The notes under the pieces: generated by a model
Database searches by the model: none
Told to the model about the DNA's origin: nothing
Seen by the model: only the letters and a program-made list of their open reading frames with translations
NCBI GenBank assembly: GCA_964236735.1
Contig: CAXSFM010000023.1
Coordinates: 1-64,000, forward strand
Reading direction: 5' to 3'
DNA from: JAIVJG01 sp964236735
GTDB taxonomy: Bacteria > Acidobacteriota > Blastocatellia > Pyrinomonadales > Pyrinomonadaceae
Length of the DNA stretch: 64,000 nt
Shown: piece after piece, positions 24,438-33,294 of the stretch
Layout: each line of letters begins with the position of its first letter
Numbering within the stretch: position 1 is the stretch's first letter
Position numbers and translations under genes: made by a program

Positions 24438-25490
24438 ATGTTGCAGCGAACACGCACGACGACACGATCCTCCGCTCCACGAGTAACCTTGTTGCTGCTC
24501 GTGTGCGCCGTCTTCGCCAACTCCGCGCTGACTTTCGAGGCGCAGGCCAAGCAGAAGAATCAAAAGAACCAGCCGACGACGGGACGCATCGAAGTCTCGA
24601 CCAATCCGGCTGGCTATCCCGTCATCATTGACGACAATCCCGCCGGCGAGACGACTGAATTCGCGCGCGCCATCGAACTCGCACCGGGGCCGCACACCGT
24701 CAGGATTCTGTTCCCCAATAACACTGTCTGGGCGCACGCCTTCAACATCGTCGCCGGACGCAAGGACTGTATCGCGCTCAACTATCGCCCGCGTCCTGTC
24801 AACATTCAGCCGCTCGCCGTGTCGCCGTGCCCGTATCCCGTCAACGTCTCTGCACCGGCCACCGCCAACGACGGAGACGTCATCACCTTCTCGGCGGACG
24901 TGGCTTATCAAGGCCCTTCGGCGCTCAACTATACGTGGACGGTCAGCCCGCCGATGGCGCGCATCGTCAGCGGCGCGGGCACGCCGACCATCACCGTTGA
25001 CTCAAGCGGACTCGGCAATCGCCGCGTGACCGCCATCCTCGTCGCAGACGACGGCTCCGGTGATCGCAACTGTCGCCAGACGGCGCAGGCCATGACCGGC
25101 ATTGTCACGCAGACGCTTCCCGCGCAACTCAAGCGCTTCGACGAGTTTCCGTCCATCGCGTTTGACGACGACAAAGCGCGTCTCGACAACATGGCGATTG
25201 AGTTGCAGAACAACCCCGGCGCGACCGCCTACATTATTTCCTACGCCGGACGCACGAGCCGCGTCGGCACGGCGGATGGCATGGGCGCGCGCGCTCGTGG
25301 CTATCTGACGGACATGCGAGGCATCAGCAGCAGCCGTCTCGTGACCGTCAACGGCGGCTATCGCGAGACCAACACTTACGAACTCTGGCTCGTACCGGCG
25401 GGCGCGGAGGCTCCACGTCCGACGCCGACGCTTCAGCCGAATGATGTGCGCCCTGCACCAGCCGCGCCGTCACGCCGCTTGCGTCATTAG
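24438..25490 (+). CDS. Exported PEGA-domain protein with OmpA-like C-terminus
   Basis: 350 residues. N-terminal signal peptide (VTLLLLVCAVFANSALTFEAQA), a PEGA domain (GRIEVSTNPAGYPVIIDDNPAG ... in the first 110 residues), an Ig-like middle (VNVSAPATANDGDVITFSAD ... LNYTWTVSPPMARIVSG), and a C-terminal part similar to OmpA-type domains (FDDDKARLDNMAIELQNNPG; RARGYLTDMRGISSSRLVTV). OmpA domains hold peptidoglycan, so it may link the wall to surface material. It is co-transcribed with the PEP-CTERM gene, which suggests a joint envelope function. That link is inference. Confidence 0.8.
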   Translation: MLQRTRTTTRSSAPRVTLLLLVCAVFANSALTFEAQAKQKNQKNQPTTGRIEVSTNPAGYPVIIDDNPAGETTEFARAIELAPGPHTVRILFPNNTVWAHAFNIVAGRKDCIALNYRPRPVNIQPLAVSPCPYPVNVSAPATANDGDVITFSADVAYQGPSALNYTWTVSPPMARIVSGAGTPTITVDSSGLGNRRVTAILVADDGSGDRNCRQTAQAMTGIVTQTLPAQLKRFDEFPSIAFDDDKARLDNMAIELQNNPGATAYIISYAGRTSRVGTADGMGARARGYLTDMRGISSSRLVTVNGGYRETNTYELWLVPAGAEAPRPTPTLQPNDVRPAPAAPSRRLRH

Positions 25491-25537
25491 TAGAGCGCGC
25501 GCTTTGACTGAGGTGCGCCGGAATAGTTGTCAGAGCC

Positions 25538-25580
25538 GCCGCGCCGGTCTTCATCGAAGATCGGCGCGGCGCTCGCTTTT
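25538..25580 (+). terminator. Hairpin terminator
   Basis: GCCGCGCCGGTCTT (25538-25551) pairs with AAGATCGGCGCGGC (25557-25570) with one G-T pair, followed by GCTCGCTTTT. It ends the PEP-CTERM/PEGA operon. Confidence 0.8.
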
Positions 25581-25770
25581 AGCAGAGTCGTCTTCGAGAT
25601 GTGCGTTGAGGCGTCGCGATGCGGTATGCTAACTAGCGTGCGGATTGAACTCTCCCGTTCAAATTTAGATGTTCGCGGCTCCGAAGTTTTAAGGCTGCGA
25701 ATGTTTTTGCGGCGCGCGTCCTTCGTTGGCGACGCCGATGCGTAAAACGCTCAGAAGGAGGATTGAAACT

Positions 25771-25938
25771 ATGGGAGATGGAGAGAGCAGCGGCAACACC
25801 GGAGTGATCGCCATTCTGGTAATTTTTATCATCGTCGTGGTGCTGGGGTTCCTCGCTTTTCGCGGCGGGATGTTCGGCGGCGGCGGCAAGACGACTAAGA
25901 TTGACGTGAACGTGGGCGGCTCCGCGCCGGCCAGATAA
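25771..25938 (+). CDS. Small single-pass membrane protein
   Basis: 55 residues from ATG 25771, with a good AGAAGGAGG before it. One hydrophobic helix (GVIAILVIFIIVVVLGFLAF), then a glycine-rich turn (GGMFGGGG) and KTTKIDVNVGGSAPAR. It begins with a short acidic/Ser stretch. Function is unknown. A perfect terminator follows, so it is a complete one-gene unit and probably real despite its size. Confidence 0.75.
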   Translation: MGDGESSGNTGVIAILVIFIIVVVLGFLAFRGGMFGGGGKTTKIDVNVGGSAPAR

Positions 25939-25971
25939 AATCACACGAAACATTTGCAAGGCGGATAGTTC

Positions 25972-26014
25972 GACGAAAGGAGCGCACGCGATGTGTGCTC
26001 CTTTCGTCTTTTCA
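25972..26014 (+). terminator. Rho-independent terminator
   Basis: GACGAAAGGAGC (25972-25983) pairs with GCTCCTTTCGTC (25997-26008), followed by TTTTC. It ends the small membrane protein transcript. Confidence 0.9.
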
Positions 26015-26123
26015 ATTTGACGGCGCGGCTGATATGCTCGTGAATCAATCAACGCCAATCGTCGCGCCGAAAAATTTTATTCGTCAATCACGATTCACAT
26101 ACATTTTACGGAGAGCAATTTAA

Positions 26124-27641
26124 GTGTCAGCACCGAACATCGAAACCATCGTCTCACTCTGCAAGCGTCGCGGCTTCGTCTTTCCCTCGTCGGAAATTTA
26201 CGGCGGCTTGGGCAGCGCGTGGGACTACGGCCCGCTCGGCGTCGAACTCTGCAACAACGTCAAACGCCTCTGGTGGCGCTGGATGGTCTATGAGCGCGAC
26301 GACATGGAAGGCATTGACTCAAGCATCATCCTCAACCGCGCCGTCTGGAAATATTCCGGGCACGAAGAGACGTTCAGCGACCCGCTCACTGATTGCCGCG
26401 ACTGTAACAGCCGTTTCCGGGCTGACAAGCTGATTACAAGAGATTTACTCGACAAGCTCGACACCTCAGTTCGCTCCAAGGCCGGCCATGCTGACGAGGA
26501 TGTTAATACTTGGTCAGTCGAAAAGATTGTTGACGAGTCGCGACGACGAAACTGGTTTATATGTCCGAATTGCGGCTCTCCAAGATTAACTGCGTCGCGC
26601 CCTTTCAATCTCATGTTCCGCACGACGCTCGGTGCGGCTTCGGCAGAAGACGACCCGAACGCGCTCGCGTATCTTCGACCGGAAACCGCGCAGGGCATCT
26701 TCATCAACTACCTGCTCGTGCAGCAGACGATGCGACGCAAGATTCCTTTCGGCATCGCTCAGATCGGCAAGTCGTTTCGCAACGAGGTGACGCCCGGCAA
26801 CTTCATCTTCCGCACGCGCGAATTCGAGCAGATGGAGATGGAATATTTCGTCCGCCCCGGTGAAGACGAGCGCGTCCATCAAGAGTGGATTGACAACTGC
26901 CTCAACTGGTATCACGGCCTCGGCCTCAACCCTGACAATCTGCGCTTCTACGAGCAGCCCGTAGAAGAACTCGCGCACTACGCCAAGCGCACCGTTGATA
27001 TTCACTATCGCTTCTTCCCCGAACGCGAAGACGACGAGCGGCAGTGGGACGAGTTGATGGGAATTGCCAATCGCACGGACTTTGACTTGAAGGCGCACTC
27101 GAACAAGCCAGTCAACGAAGAAGGCAAGCGCGTCAACCCCGACTCGACCGAAGACCTCTCGTACTTCGACGAGGCGACGAAGGAACGTTTTTATCCTTAC
27201 GTCATCGAGCCGGCGGCGGGCGTCAATCGCTCCGTCCTCGCCGTCCTGATGGACGCCTACACCGAGCGCACGAACGACAAAGGCGAGAAGCGCGTCATCT
27301 TAAAGTTGCACCCGGAACTCGCGCCCATCAAAGTCGCCGTGCTTCCGCTCGCCAAGAACAAGCCGGAGATTGTCGCGCTCGCACGTCAGATCAAACGCGA
27401 CTTGCAGCCCACGATGCGCGCCGTGTATGACGACACGGGCGGCATCGGCAAGCTCTACGCGCGGCAGGATGAAATCGGCACGCCCTTCTGCGTCACCGTT
27501 GACCATCAATCGCTCGAAGACGAAGCCGTCACCGTGCGCGACCGCGACACTTGGGAGCAAGAGCGCGTCAAGGTCGCAGACCTCCGCGAACATTTGCAGG
27601 GCAGACTATTTGGTCAACGAAACGCGAGCGCGAATCTATGA
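26124..27641 (+). CDS. glyS: Glycyl-tRNA synthetase, alpha2 type
   Basis: Charges tRNA-Gly. 505 residues from GTG 26124, which follows GGAGAG. This is the single-chain dimeric form, not the alpha/beta type. Visible are IVSLCKRRGFVFPSSEIYGG, a zinc-type insert with DCRDCNSRFRAD and CPNCGSPRLT, PFNLMFRTTLGAA, the class II motif 2 region IGKSFRNEVTPGNFIFRTRE and the C-terminal anticodon domain (APIKVAVLPLAKNKPEIVAL). The insert around 26380-26590 has a softer base composition than the rest. The next gene overlaps its stop by 4 bp. Confidence 0.95.
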   Translation: MSAPNIETIVSLCKRRGFVFPSSEIYGGLGSAWDYGPLGVELCNNVKRLWWRWMVYERDDMEGIDSSIILNRAVWKYSGHEETFSDPLTDCRDCNSRFRADKLITRDLLDKLDTSVRSKAGHADEDVNTWSVEKIVDESRRRNWFICPNCGSPRLTASRPFNLMFRTTLGAASAEDDPNALAYLRPETAQGIFINYLLVQQTMRRKIPFGIAQIGKSFRNEVTPGNFIFRTREFEQMEMEYFVRPGEDERVHQEWIDNCLNWYHGLGLNPDNLRFYEQPVEELAHYAKRTVDIHYRFFPEREDDERQWDELMGIANRTDFDLKAHSNKPVNEEGKRVNPDSTEDLSYFDEATKERFYPYVIEPAAGVNRSVLAVLMDAYTERTNDKGEKRVILKLHPELAPIKVAVLPLAKNKPEIVALARQIKRDLQPTMRAVYDDTGGIGKLYARQDEIGTPFCVTVDHQSLEDEAVTVRDRDTWEQERVKVADLREHLQGRLFGQRNASANL

Positions 27642-28114
27642 AACACAAATACTTGATGACACTCTTCGCGATGCTGCTTGCGCTTGCGTTCAATGCGGCG
27701 ACGGCGCGCGCGCAGTCGTCCGCTACTGTGCTTCATTACAAAGATGTTGTCGGGACGTACAGGGACAGGAGCCGCAGCACCTTTTCGATTGATCGCGCGC
27801 CGCAGGGAATGTTGAGTATTAATTTTGAGGGCAACTATGAGTATCGCATGGCTGACGGGGGAATGATGGCTAACACGGGAGTCGCAAGCGGGACTGCAAA
27901 ACTCGTCGGCGACACGGCTATTTTCAAACCTGCGGAGACAACCGCCTGCACTCTGACGCTCGTTTTCAAACCTCGCAAGTTGATCGTCAAGCAGGAAGGC
28001 AGCGATGCGGATTGCGGTTTCGGCCACCACGTTTACGCCGACGGCACATATAAGCTGATCAGTCGTCGCGTCGCAAAGTTCGATGAATATGGAGCGCCGG
28101 TTAAAAAGGATTGA
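27638..28114 (+). CDS. Small secreted protein of unknown function
   Basis: 158 residues from ATG 27638, which overlaps the glyS stop codon by 4 bp, so it is translationally coupled to glyS. Signal peptide MKHKYLMTLFAMLLALAFNAATARAQ (cut near ARAQ). The mature part has alternating beta strands (MLSINFEGNYEYRMADGGM, CTLTLVFKPRKLIVKQEG) and two cysteines likely to pair. No family recognised. A secreted protein in an operon with a synthetase is odd and may simply reflect promoter sharing. Confidence 0.75.
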   Translation: MKHKYLMTLFAMLLALAFNAATARAQSSATVLHYKDVVGTYRDRSRSTFSIDRAPQGMLSINFEGNYEYRMADGGMMANTGVASGTAKLVGDTAIFKPAETTACTLTLVFKPRKLIVKQEGSDADCGFGHHVYADGTYKLISRRVAKFDEYGAPVKKD

Positions 28115-28143
28115 TTCACTGAGTCAATGGTTGAATCTTGAAT

Positions 28144-28650
28144 ATGCCCATTGTCAAACTCATCACGCTTTTCCTGTTGAGCAGTCTGATGCTTGCTTCT
28201 CCCACGAGACGACTTCCTCACACCATGCCGCCGGATGAAGTGATTGAAATGGTCTTCAAAGACATTTGCCAGAAAGGATGCTCCAGCGAGGAAGTCGCGC
28301 TTTGGAAAAGTAACCTGAAATATGAGAAGCACGACTTAAACGGCGACGGCGTCCCGGAACTTTTTCTGCACATAGACCACAGCGATTGGTGCGGCGCGGG
28401 TGGTAACTGTGACTACTGGATTTTTCATAAAACAAAGAGTGGATACGCTTTGCTTCTTAATGACAAAGTTTTGAGGGTAAAAGGCACAGCAACCAAAGGT
28501 TATCGAGATTTGGCAAGTGAAACGCCGATGGGGCTCTGTGGGCAGAATATTGCGCGGCTATCTGTCACATTTTACAAATACGACGGCCAACAGTACCGCG
28601 CCTTGCCGCAGCAAACGGAATGTCGAAAGTTTACGCCGTCGGCAAAATGA
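28144..28650 (+). CDS. Small secreted protein with a calcium-type loop
   Basis: 168 residues from ATG 28144; TTG 28138 is the in-frame alternative. Short signal peptide (VKLITLFLLSSLMLASP). DLNGDGVPELFLHIDHSDWC resembles an EF-hand or FG-GAP calcium loop, with cysteines nearby (WCGAGGNCDYW) and others toward the ends. Function unknown. It follows the previous secreted gene on the same strand with a 29-bp gap. Confidence 0.7.
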   Translation: MPIVKLITLFLLSSLMLASPTRRLPHTMPPDEVIEMVFKDICQKGCSSEEVALWKSNLKYEKHDLNGDGVPELFLHIDHSDWCGAGGNCDYWIFHKTKSGYALLLNDKVLRVKGTATKGYRDLASETPMGLCGQNIARLSVTFYKYDGQQYRALPQQTECRKFTPSAK

Positions 28651-28654
28651 AATC

Positions 28655-29167
28655 ATGCCTGTAGTCAAAAAAAGAAATCAGCAAACCGAATCGCGTCTGC
28701 TGCTCGAATCGGACGAGCCGGTCGAATTGCCGCCCGCAGAGATTGAGGACGGCGCGGTCGTCTTGCAGTTCGAGCAGTTCAGGCCGTTCGTGCCGGAGTT
28801 ATTGAAGGCGTTGCGCGACGGGACGCTCGCCGAGCCGGTGCCGGTGATGATGGACGGCGCGACCTTCGTCGTGCATGGCGAGACGCGCAGCTTCTGGGTC
28901 AAGCTCTGGCACACTTCGCCTGAGCGGACACGCATCGAACGCGCGCAGATTATCAGTTGCCTGCCTTCGACGCGCGGCGTGCAGATTTTAGTTGACGACC
29001 CGGAAGCGGGCGAAGATGACTTCGACGACGATGATGACGAGTTCGTTGACGAGGACGTTGATGGTGACGAGTTCAACGATGGCGTTGAGTTAGCGGAAGC
29101 GTCAAAGGATGAGACGGAAGACGAACGGGCGGGCGCGCCGCCTTTATCATCGCCGCGCGAAGCATAG
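28655..29167 (+). CDS. Cytosolic protein with an acidic tail, unknown function
   Basis: 170 residues from ATG 28655, 4 bp after the previous stop. The first 120 residues are predicted soluble (FRPFVPELLKALRDGTLAEP; TFVVHGETRSFWVKLWHTSP). The tail is a run of Asp/Glu (EDDFDDDDDEFVDEDVDGDE). No motif was recognised. Earlier in-frame starts would lie inside the neighbouring gene. The family A repeat follows. Confidence 0.65.
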   Translation: MPVVKKRNQQTESRLLLESDEPVELPPAEIEDGAVVLQFEQFRPFVPELLKALRDGTLAEPVPVMMDGATFVVHGETRSFWVKLWHTSPERTRIERAQIISCLPSTRGVQILVDDPEAGEDDFDDDDDEFVDEDVDGDEFNDGVELAEASKDETEDERAGAPPLSSPREA

Positions 29168-29225
29168 TTCGCCGCCGGAGAATCGCCGCGCGCGAAAGTT
29201 TCCGAATCCGAAGCAGCCTGCCTGT

Positions 29226-29395
29226 TACTGCGGGGTGCAAATGAATGTGACCGGAGATTAACCACAGAGGACACGGAGGAGCACAGAGGCCGAACAGAGG
29301 AGACAATCAAGGCTCCGTCTTTCCTCTGTGCCTCTCTGAGTCCTCTGTGGTGAACATTCTTTCACTCATGTCGCGCTCAATCGCAAACCGCTATA
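29226..29395. repeat. Family A palindromic element, copy 2 (inverted)
   Basis: Begins with TACTGCGGGGTGCAAATGAA and ends with CAATCGCAAACCGCTATA, so it lies in the opposite orientation to the copies at 46327 and 54455. The inner pair ACCACAGAGGACACGGAGG / TCCTCTGTGGT is kept. It ends 20 bp before the start of the CCA-adding gene and may carry or displace that gene's promoter. Confidence 0.85.
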
Positions 29396-29415
29396 GTTCC
29401 TCTTGAGATGGTTTG

Positions 29416-30807
29416 ATGTCGTCGCAAATTCCCAAAAAGATTACGGCGTTAGCGCGTGCGGTCGAGAGCGCGGGCGGGCGCGCTTTGATGGTCGGCGGTT
29501 GCGTGCGCGACCGTCTGCTGGGGCGCGAGGCGAAGGACTGGGACGTTGAAGTTTATGCGGTCGAGCCAGCCGCTCTGCGCGCTCTGCTCGATAAATTGGG
29601 GCGCGTCAATGTCGTCGGCGAGGCATTCACAGTCTATAAACTCGGCGGCGATCTGGACGTGTCCATTCCGCGCCGCGAGCGTAAGACGGGACAGGGGCAT
29701 CGCGGCTTCTTTATCGAAGGCGACCCTTCGATGGAAGTCGCAGAGGCCACGCGCCGGCGCGACTTCACCATCAACGCCATCCTCGAAGACCCTCTGACCG
29801 GCGAGTTGCTCGACCCTTACAACGGGCGCGCAGACCTTGAGCGAAAACTTTTGCGCGCCGTCGCACGCGAAACTTTCATCGAGGATTCTCTGCGCGTGCT
29901 GCGTGCCGCGCAGTTCGCCGCGCGCTTCGAGTTCGACATCGAGCCGGAGACGGTCGAACTCTGCCGCGCGATAGACGTGACGGACTTGCCTGCGGAAAGA
30001 ATCTGGGGCGAGTTGGAAAAACTTTTACTCGTCGCGCATCGCCCGTCCATCGGCTTGCGTTGGCTCGACCAACTCGGCGTGACCATACAACTGTTTCCCG
30101 AACTCCACGCGCTGAAAGGCGTGCCGCACGATTCAGAATGGCACCCGGAGGGCGATGTGGATGTCCATACACAACTCGCCTGCGATCTGGCACGCGCGTT
30201 TGCAGACGGCCTCGACTATTCGCGACAGGTGACTCTGATGCTGGCCGAGTTGTGCCACGACTTCGGTAAGCCCGCGACGACAGAATTCATCGAAGGACGC
30301 ATCCGCTCGCGCGGGCACGAAGAGGCGGGCGTCGCGCCGACCGAAAGTTTTCTCGAACGCCTGAAGATACGCACGCTCGACGGTTACGATGTGCGCTCGC
30401 AAGTCGTCGCACTCGTGCGTGACCATTTGAAGCCGGGCGAGTTTTATCGCACGCGCGACAGTATCGGCGACGGCGCGTTTCGACGCCTCGCCGGACGTTG
30501 TGAGTTAGAGCTTTTGTATCTCGTCGCGAAGGCCGACAACTTGAGTCGTAATGGCGACTGGCTGCCGCGCGAGCGTTGGTTCAAGGCTGACTCGCAGGAA
30601 TGGTTCATTGCGAAGGCGCGGGAATTATCCGTCGAGCGTCGCCCACCCGCGCCCGTCCTGATGGGACGTCACCTGTTGGAGTTAGGTCTGCAACCTTCGC
30701 CGCTCTTCGGCAAAATTCTCGATGCTGTCTATGAAATGCAACTCGACGGGCGCGTGCGGATGTTGGAAGAAGCGTTGGCGGCGGCGCAGAAGTTGATTGA
30801 TAGTTGA
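29416..30807 (+). CDS. cca: CCA-adding tRNA nucleotidyltransferase with HD domain
   Basis: Adds or repairs the CCA end of tRNA. 463 residues from ATG 29416. Head domain: ALMVGGCVRDRLLGREAKDWDVEVYAV, containing the DxD metal pair. Then TRRRDFTINAILEDP and LLRAVARETFIEDSLRVLRA (RNA-binding neck). The C-terminal half carries an HD phosphohydrolase domain (LCHDFGKPATTEF; RGHEEAGV), as in multifunctional Cca of Escherichia coli. A poly(A) polymerase is the main alternative reading, but the single-gene setting favours Cca. Confidence 0.9.
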   Translation: MSSQIPKKITALARAVESAGGRALMVGGCVRDRLLGREAKDWDVEVYAVEPAALRALLDKLGRVNVVGEAFTVYKLGGDLDVSIPRRERKTGQGHRGFFIEGDPSMEVAEATRRRDFTINAILEDPLTGELLDPYNGRADLERKLLRAVARETFIEDSLRVLRAAQFAARFEFDIEPETVELCRAIDVTDLPAERIWGELEKLLLVAHRPSIGLRWLDQLGVTIQLFPELHALKGVPHDSEWHPEGDVDVHTQLACDLARAFADGLDYSRQVTLMLAELCHDFGKPATTEFIEGRIRSRGHEEAGVAPTESFLERLKIRTLDGYDVRSQVVALVRDHLKPGEFYRTRDSIGDGAFRRLAGRCELELLYLVAKADNLSRNGDWLPRERWFKADSQEWFIAKARELSVERRPPAPVLMGRHLLELGLQPSPLFGKILDAVYEMQLDGRVRMLEEALAAAQKLIDS

Positions 30808-30926
30808 GCGAGGAGCATGAAGCGTGAACATATCCATACTTTTGTGTGAAATGGCCGTTGGTGTAAGATGCTGAGCAAAGATTCATCAACTATCACTGTT
30901 GCCGTTGAGTTTTACTTGAGAGGAAG

Positions 30927-31066
30927 AGTTTCACCACAGAGGACACAGAGGTTCACAGAGGAAAGACAGAGCAAGGACGGATGGGTTCTTCCTCTCTTCA
31001 TCCTCTGTGAACCTCTGCGCCCTCTGTGGTAAATCCCCGGTTTCATTCATTTGCAAGGCCGCAGTA
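30927..31066. repeat. Family A palindromic element, copy 3 (left end missing)
   Basis: Starts at the TTTCACCACAGAGGACACAG motif and ends with TTTGCAAGGCCGCAGTA. The left terminal arm (TAGCGGTTTGCG) is absent, so this copy is truncated. It fills most of the 338-bp gap between cca and the acyl-CoA dehydrogenase gene; nothing else was recognised in that gap. Confidence 0.8.
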
Positions 31067-31145
31067 GTAATAAGCGCAAGCTCATCAAGGCTGTCCAAAC
31101 ATCGCCTCGCACGAGCACAAGCAACGCCATCAAAGGAAAATACAC

Positions 31146-32378
31146 ATGATTAATTTTGATTTGACCGATGACCACAAAGCGATCCGTCAGACCGTGCGCG
31201 ATTTCGCGCAGAAGGAAGTCGCGCCGCGTATTAAAGAACTCGACGAGAAGCAGCAGTTCGACCGCTCCATCCTCGACAAGATGGGCGAGTTGAATCTGCT
31301 CGGCGTCTGTATCCCGGAAGAATACGGCGGCGCGGGTTTCGACTACATCGCGCTCGGACTTGTCTGCGAAGAATTGGAAGCGGTGGACACTTTTATGCGC
31401 GTCGTGATGAGCGTCCACACGGGACTCAACAGCCTGACGCTCTACGCTTGGGGCACGGAAGAGCAGAAGCAGAAGTACCTCGTGCCGCAGGCGAAGGGCG
31501 AGAAGATTGCGACGTATGGATTGACGGAGCCGGGCGCAGGGTCGGATGTCGTAGGCTCGCGCTCGAACGCGAGGCGCGACGGCGACGGGTGGGTTTTGAA
31601 CGGCGAGAAGATGTGGATTTCTCTCGGCGACGTGGCCGACAACTTTCTTTTCTTCTGTTGGACGGACGAAGAGAAAAGAAAGAAGCGCGATCACTCAGGC
31701 ATGTCATGTTTCATCATCGAGCGCGGCATGAAGGGATTCACGTCGGGGACGATTCACGGCAAGATGGGCATTCGCGCGGGCAACACGGGTTACTTTTCTT
31801 TGCAGGACGTGCGCGTCCCCGTCGAGAACATGGTCGGCGAAGAAGGCGAAGGGTTCAAGATCGCGATGTTCGCTCTGGAGCAGGGACGCTACACCGTCGC
31901 GGCGGGCGCGACGGGCATCATCCGCGCCTCGCGCGACGCCTCCATCGCTTACGCTAACGAGCGCGAGACGTTCGGCACGAAGATCGCCAATCATCAACTC
32001 GTCAAACAGAAAATCGCGGAGATGGAAGCCGACTATCAGATGTCGCACCTGCTCTGGCTGCGCGCCGGCTCTCTCAAAAACGATGGCAAGCCGAATGCGC
32101 GCGAAACTTCTCTCTCGAAGTGGCAGGCGACCATCAGGAGCGAGAAGGCGGCTTCGATGGCGATTGAAGTTCACGGCGCGAACGGTTACTCGAACGACTA
32201 CCCCGTCGAGCGTTATTTACGCAACTGCAAGGCGGCGATTATTTACGAGGGCACTCGCGACATCCACACGCTCATGCAGGCTGACTGGGCGCTCGGCTTG
32301 AAGAAAGAGAAGGCCGCGCGCAAGACTCTGCCGCCGTACAAATCTGCGGAGTCGCGCGAGTCTGTCGCCGCCGATTAA
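31146..32378 (+). CDS. Acyl-CoA dehydrogenase
   Basis: FAD enzyme that introduces the alpha-beta double bond in acyl-CoA. 410 residues, slightly longer than the usual ~380. Motifs: CIPEEYGGAGFDYIALGLVCEEL, YGLTEPGAGSDVVGSRSNARRDG (flavin contact), GKMGIRAGNTGYFSLQDVRVP, and the C-terminal IIYEGTRDIHTLMQADWALG, whose Glu in YEGT is the catalytic base. AAGG precedes the start at a short distance. No electron-transfer flavoprotein genes are adjacent. Chain-length preference cannot be read from the sequence. Confidence 0.92.
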   Translation: MINFDLTDDHKAIRQTVRDFAQKEVAPRIKELDEKQQFDRSILDKMGELNLLGVCIPEEYGGAGFDYIALGLVCEELEAVDTFMRVVMSVHTGLNSLTLYAWGTEEQKQKYLVPQAKGEKIATYGLTEPGAGSDVVGSRSNARRDGDGWVLNGEKMWISLGDVADNFLFFCWTDEEKRKKRDHSGMSCFIIERGMKGFTSGTIHGKMGIRAGNTGYFSLQDVRVPVENMVGEEGEGFKIAMFALEQGRYTVAAGATGIIRASRDASIAYANERETFGTKIANHQLVKQKIAEMEADYQMSHLLWLRAGSLKNDGKPNARETSLSKWQATIRSEKAASMAIEVHGANGYSNDYPVERYLRNCKAAIIYEGTRDIHTLMQADWALGLKKEKAARKTLPPYKSAESRESVAAD

Positions 32379-32400
32379 GTGAAAGATAAAACTATGAAGT

Positions 32401-32446
32401 CGAATCGCCCGCCGGTTAATCAAAGCAACCGGCGGGTGATTCGTTG
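32401..32446 (+). terminator. Bidirectional hairpin terminator
   Basis: CGAATCGCCCGCCGGTT (32401-32417) pairs with AACCGGCGGGTGATTCG (32427-32443). It lies between the convergent acyl-CoA dehydrogenase and HXXEE genes. Confidence 0.85.
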
Positions 32447-32467
32447 TTAAGAATCATGGATTCGTCT

Positions 32468-32959
32468 TCAACCCGTCGGATGACTCGCGGCGATGCGAGC
32501 GATGAGTGAGACGGACACCTGTATCGTCACGCCGATGAGAGCCGCCGTCCAGTAACTGCGATCCGCCATGCGCCGCTTGAGACGAAAGAGCGTCCACACG
32601 CCGAATGGGATGAAGACGACGAGCGCAGAGATAAGTCCCGGATTGTATTCCATCGTCGAGAGAGAGCGAACGCTGTGCGAGACTCCGTTCGCCAGTTGAA
32701 GCGTGCCGAGACAGACGAGCAGCCATTGCGAAAATTTTAACTTTCGCGCCAGCACGACTCCCAGCATAATCAGCGACCAGCCGATGGAACTGAGGACGAT
32801 AAATTTCACGGGCGAGATGGCAAGGCCGCGCGTCCTTCCCATGTAAGCCGAGTAGCCGCCGCCGCCGCCATACTCTTCTGCGCTGTGCAGCAAAAAAATA
32901 ACGGGGAGCAGCCACAGGCAGATCGCCGTCACCCGCTCGAATTGATTTTGATTATTCAT
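32468..32959 (-). CDS. HXXEE-domain membrane protein
   Basis: 163 residues. Four or five transmembrane helices. The first helix carries LLHSAEEY (His-x-x-Glu-Glu), and a later helix has ANGVSHSVRS; this matches the HXXEE family. The polar residues inside the membrane suggest a metal site or enzyme, but no activity is established. It faces the acyl-CoA dehydrogenase gene, with a terminator between them. Confidence 0.82.
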   Translation of the reverse strand: MNNQNQFERVTAICLWLLPVIFLLHSAEEYGGGGGYSAYMGRTRGLAISPVKFIVLSSIGWSLIMLGVVLARKLKFSQWLLVCLGTLQLANGVSHSVRSLSTMEYNPGLISALVVFIPFGVWTLFRLKRRMADRSYWTAALIGVTIQVSVSLIARIAASHPTG

Positions 32960-33294
32960 TTGAATGAGACTGCATGAAAGATGCGCGCCGCCGCGTCATA
33001 GCTTGTGCGCGTTAGCGTGCTTAGTTTGTCACTTGAAATCATTCCGAGATGTGGTCGAGATCACTTGCAAATCCGTCTGAAATCGGGCACTCTGACGAAG
33101 TTTTGATCCTGTAGGAATCCTTGAAGCGGCGTGTGTCGCGACAAGTCCGCTCCTCTTAAATCTTCGCACGAAATAATTGGAGACGCGCTCGGGGTCGGAG
33201 CCATTATTTACCCTATCGCCGCAGAGAAGTCTAGGGTTAGCGCACCGCCTGAACCATCTTCTAACTTTATTACAGGGAGTTGAAAAGAAACAGT
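32960..33294. other. 335-bp gap before the radical SAM gene; no gene seen
   Basis: Divergent promoter region between the HXXEE gene and the radical SAM gene. Short, AT-enriched stretches occur around 33165-33215. I recognise no repeat, RNA or riboswitch in it. GGGAG at 33275-33279 is the nearest ribosome-binding-like sequence. Confidence 0.45.

Noticed and set aside
26380..26590. Foreign insert in glyS with zinc-type cysteines
   Set aside because: The DCRDC/CPNC insert is known in other bacterial alpha2-type glycyl-tRNA synthetases, so it is likely native.
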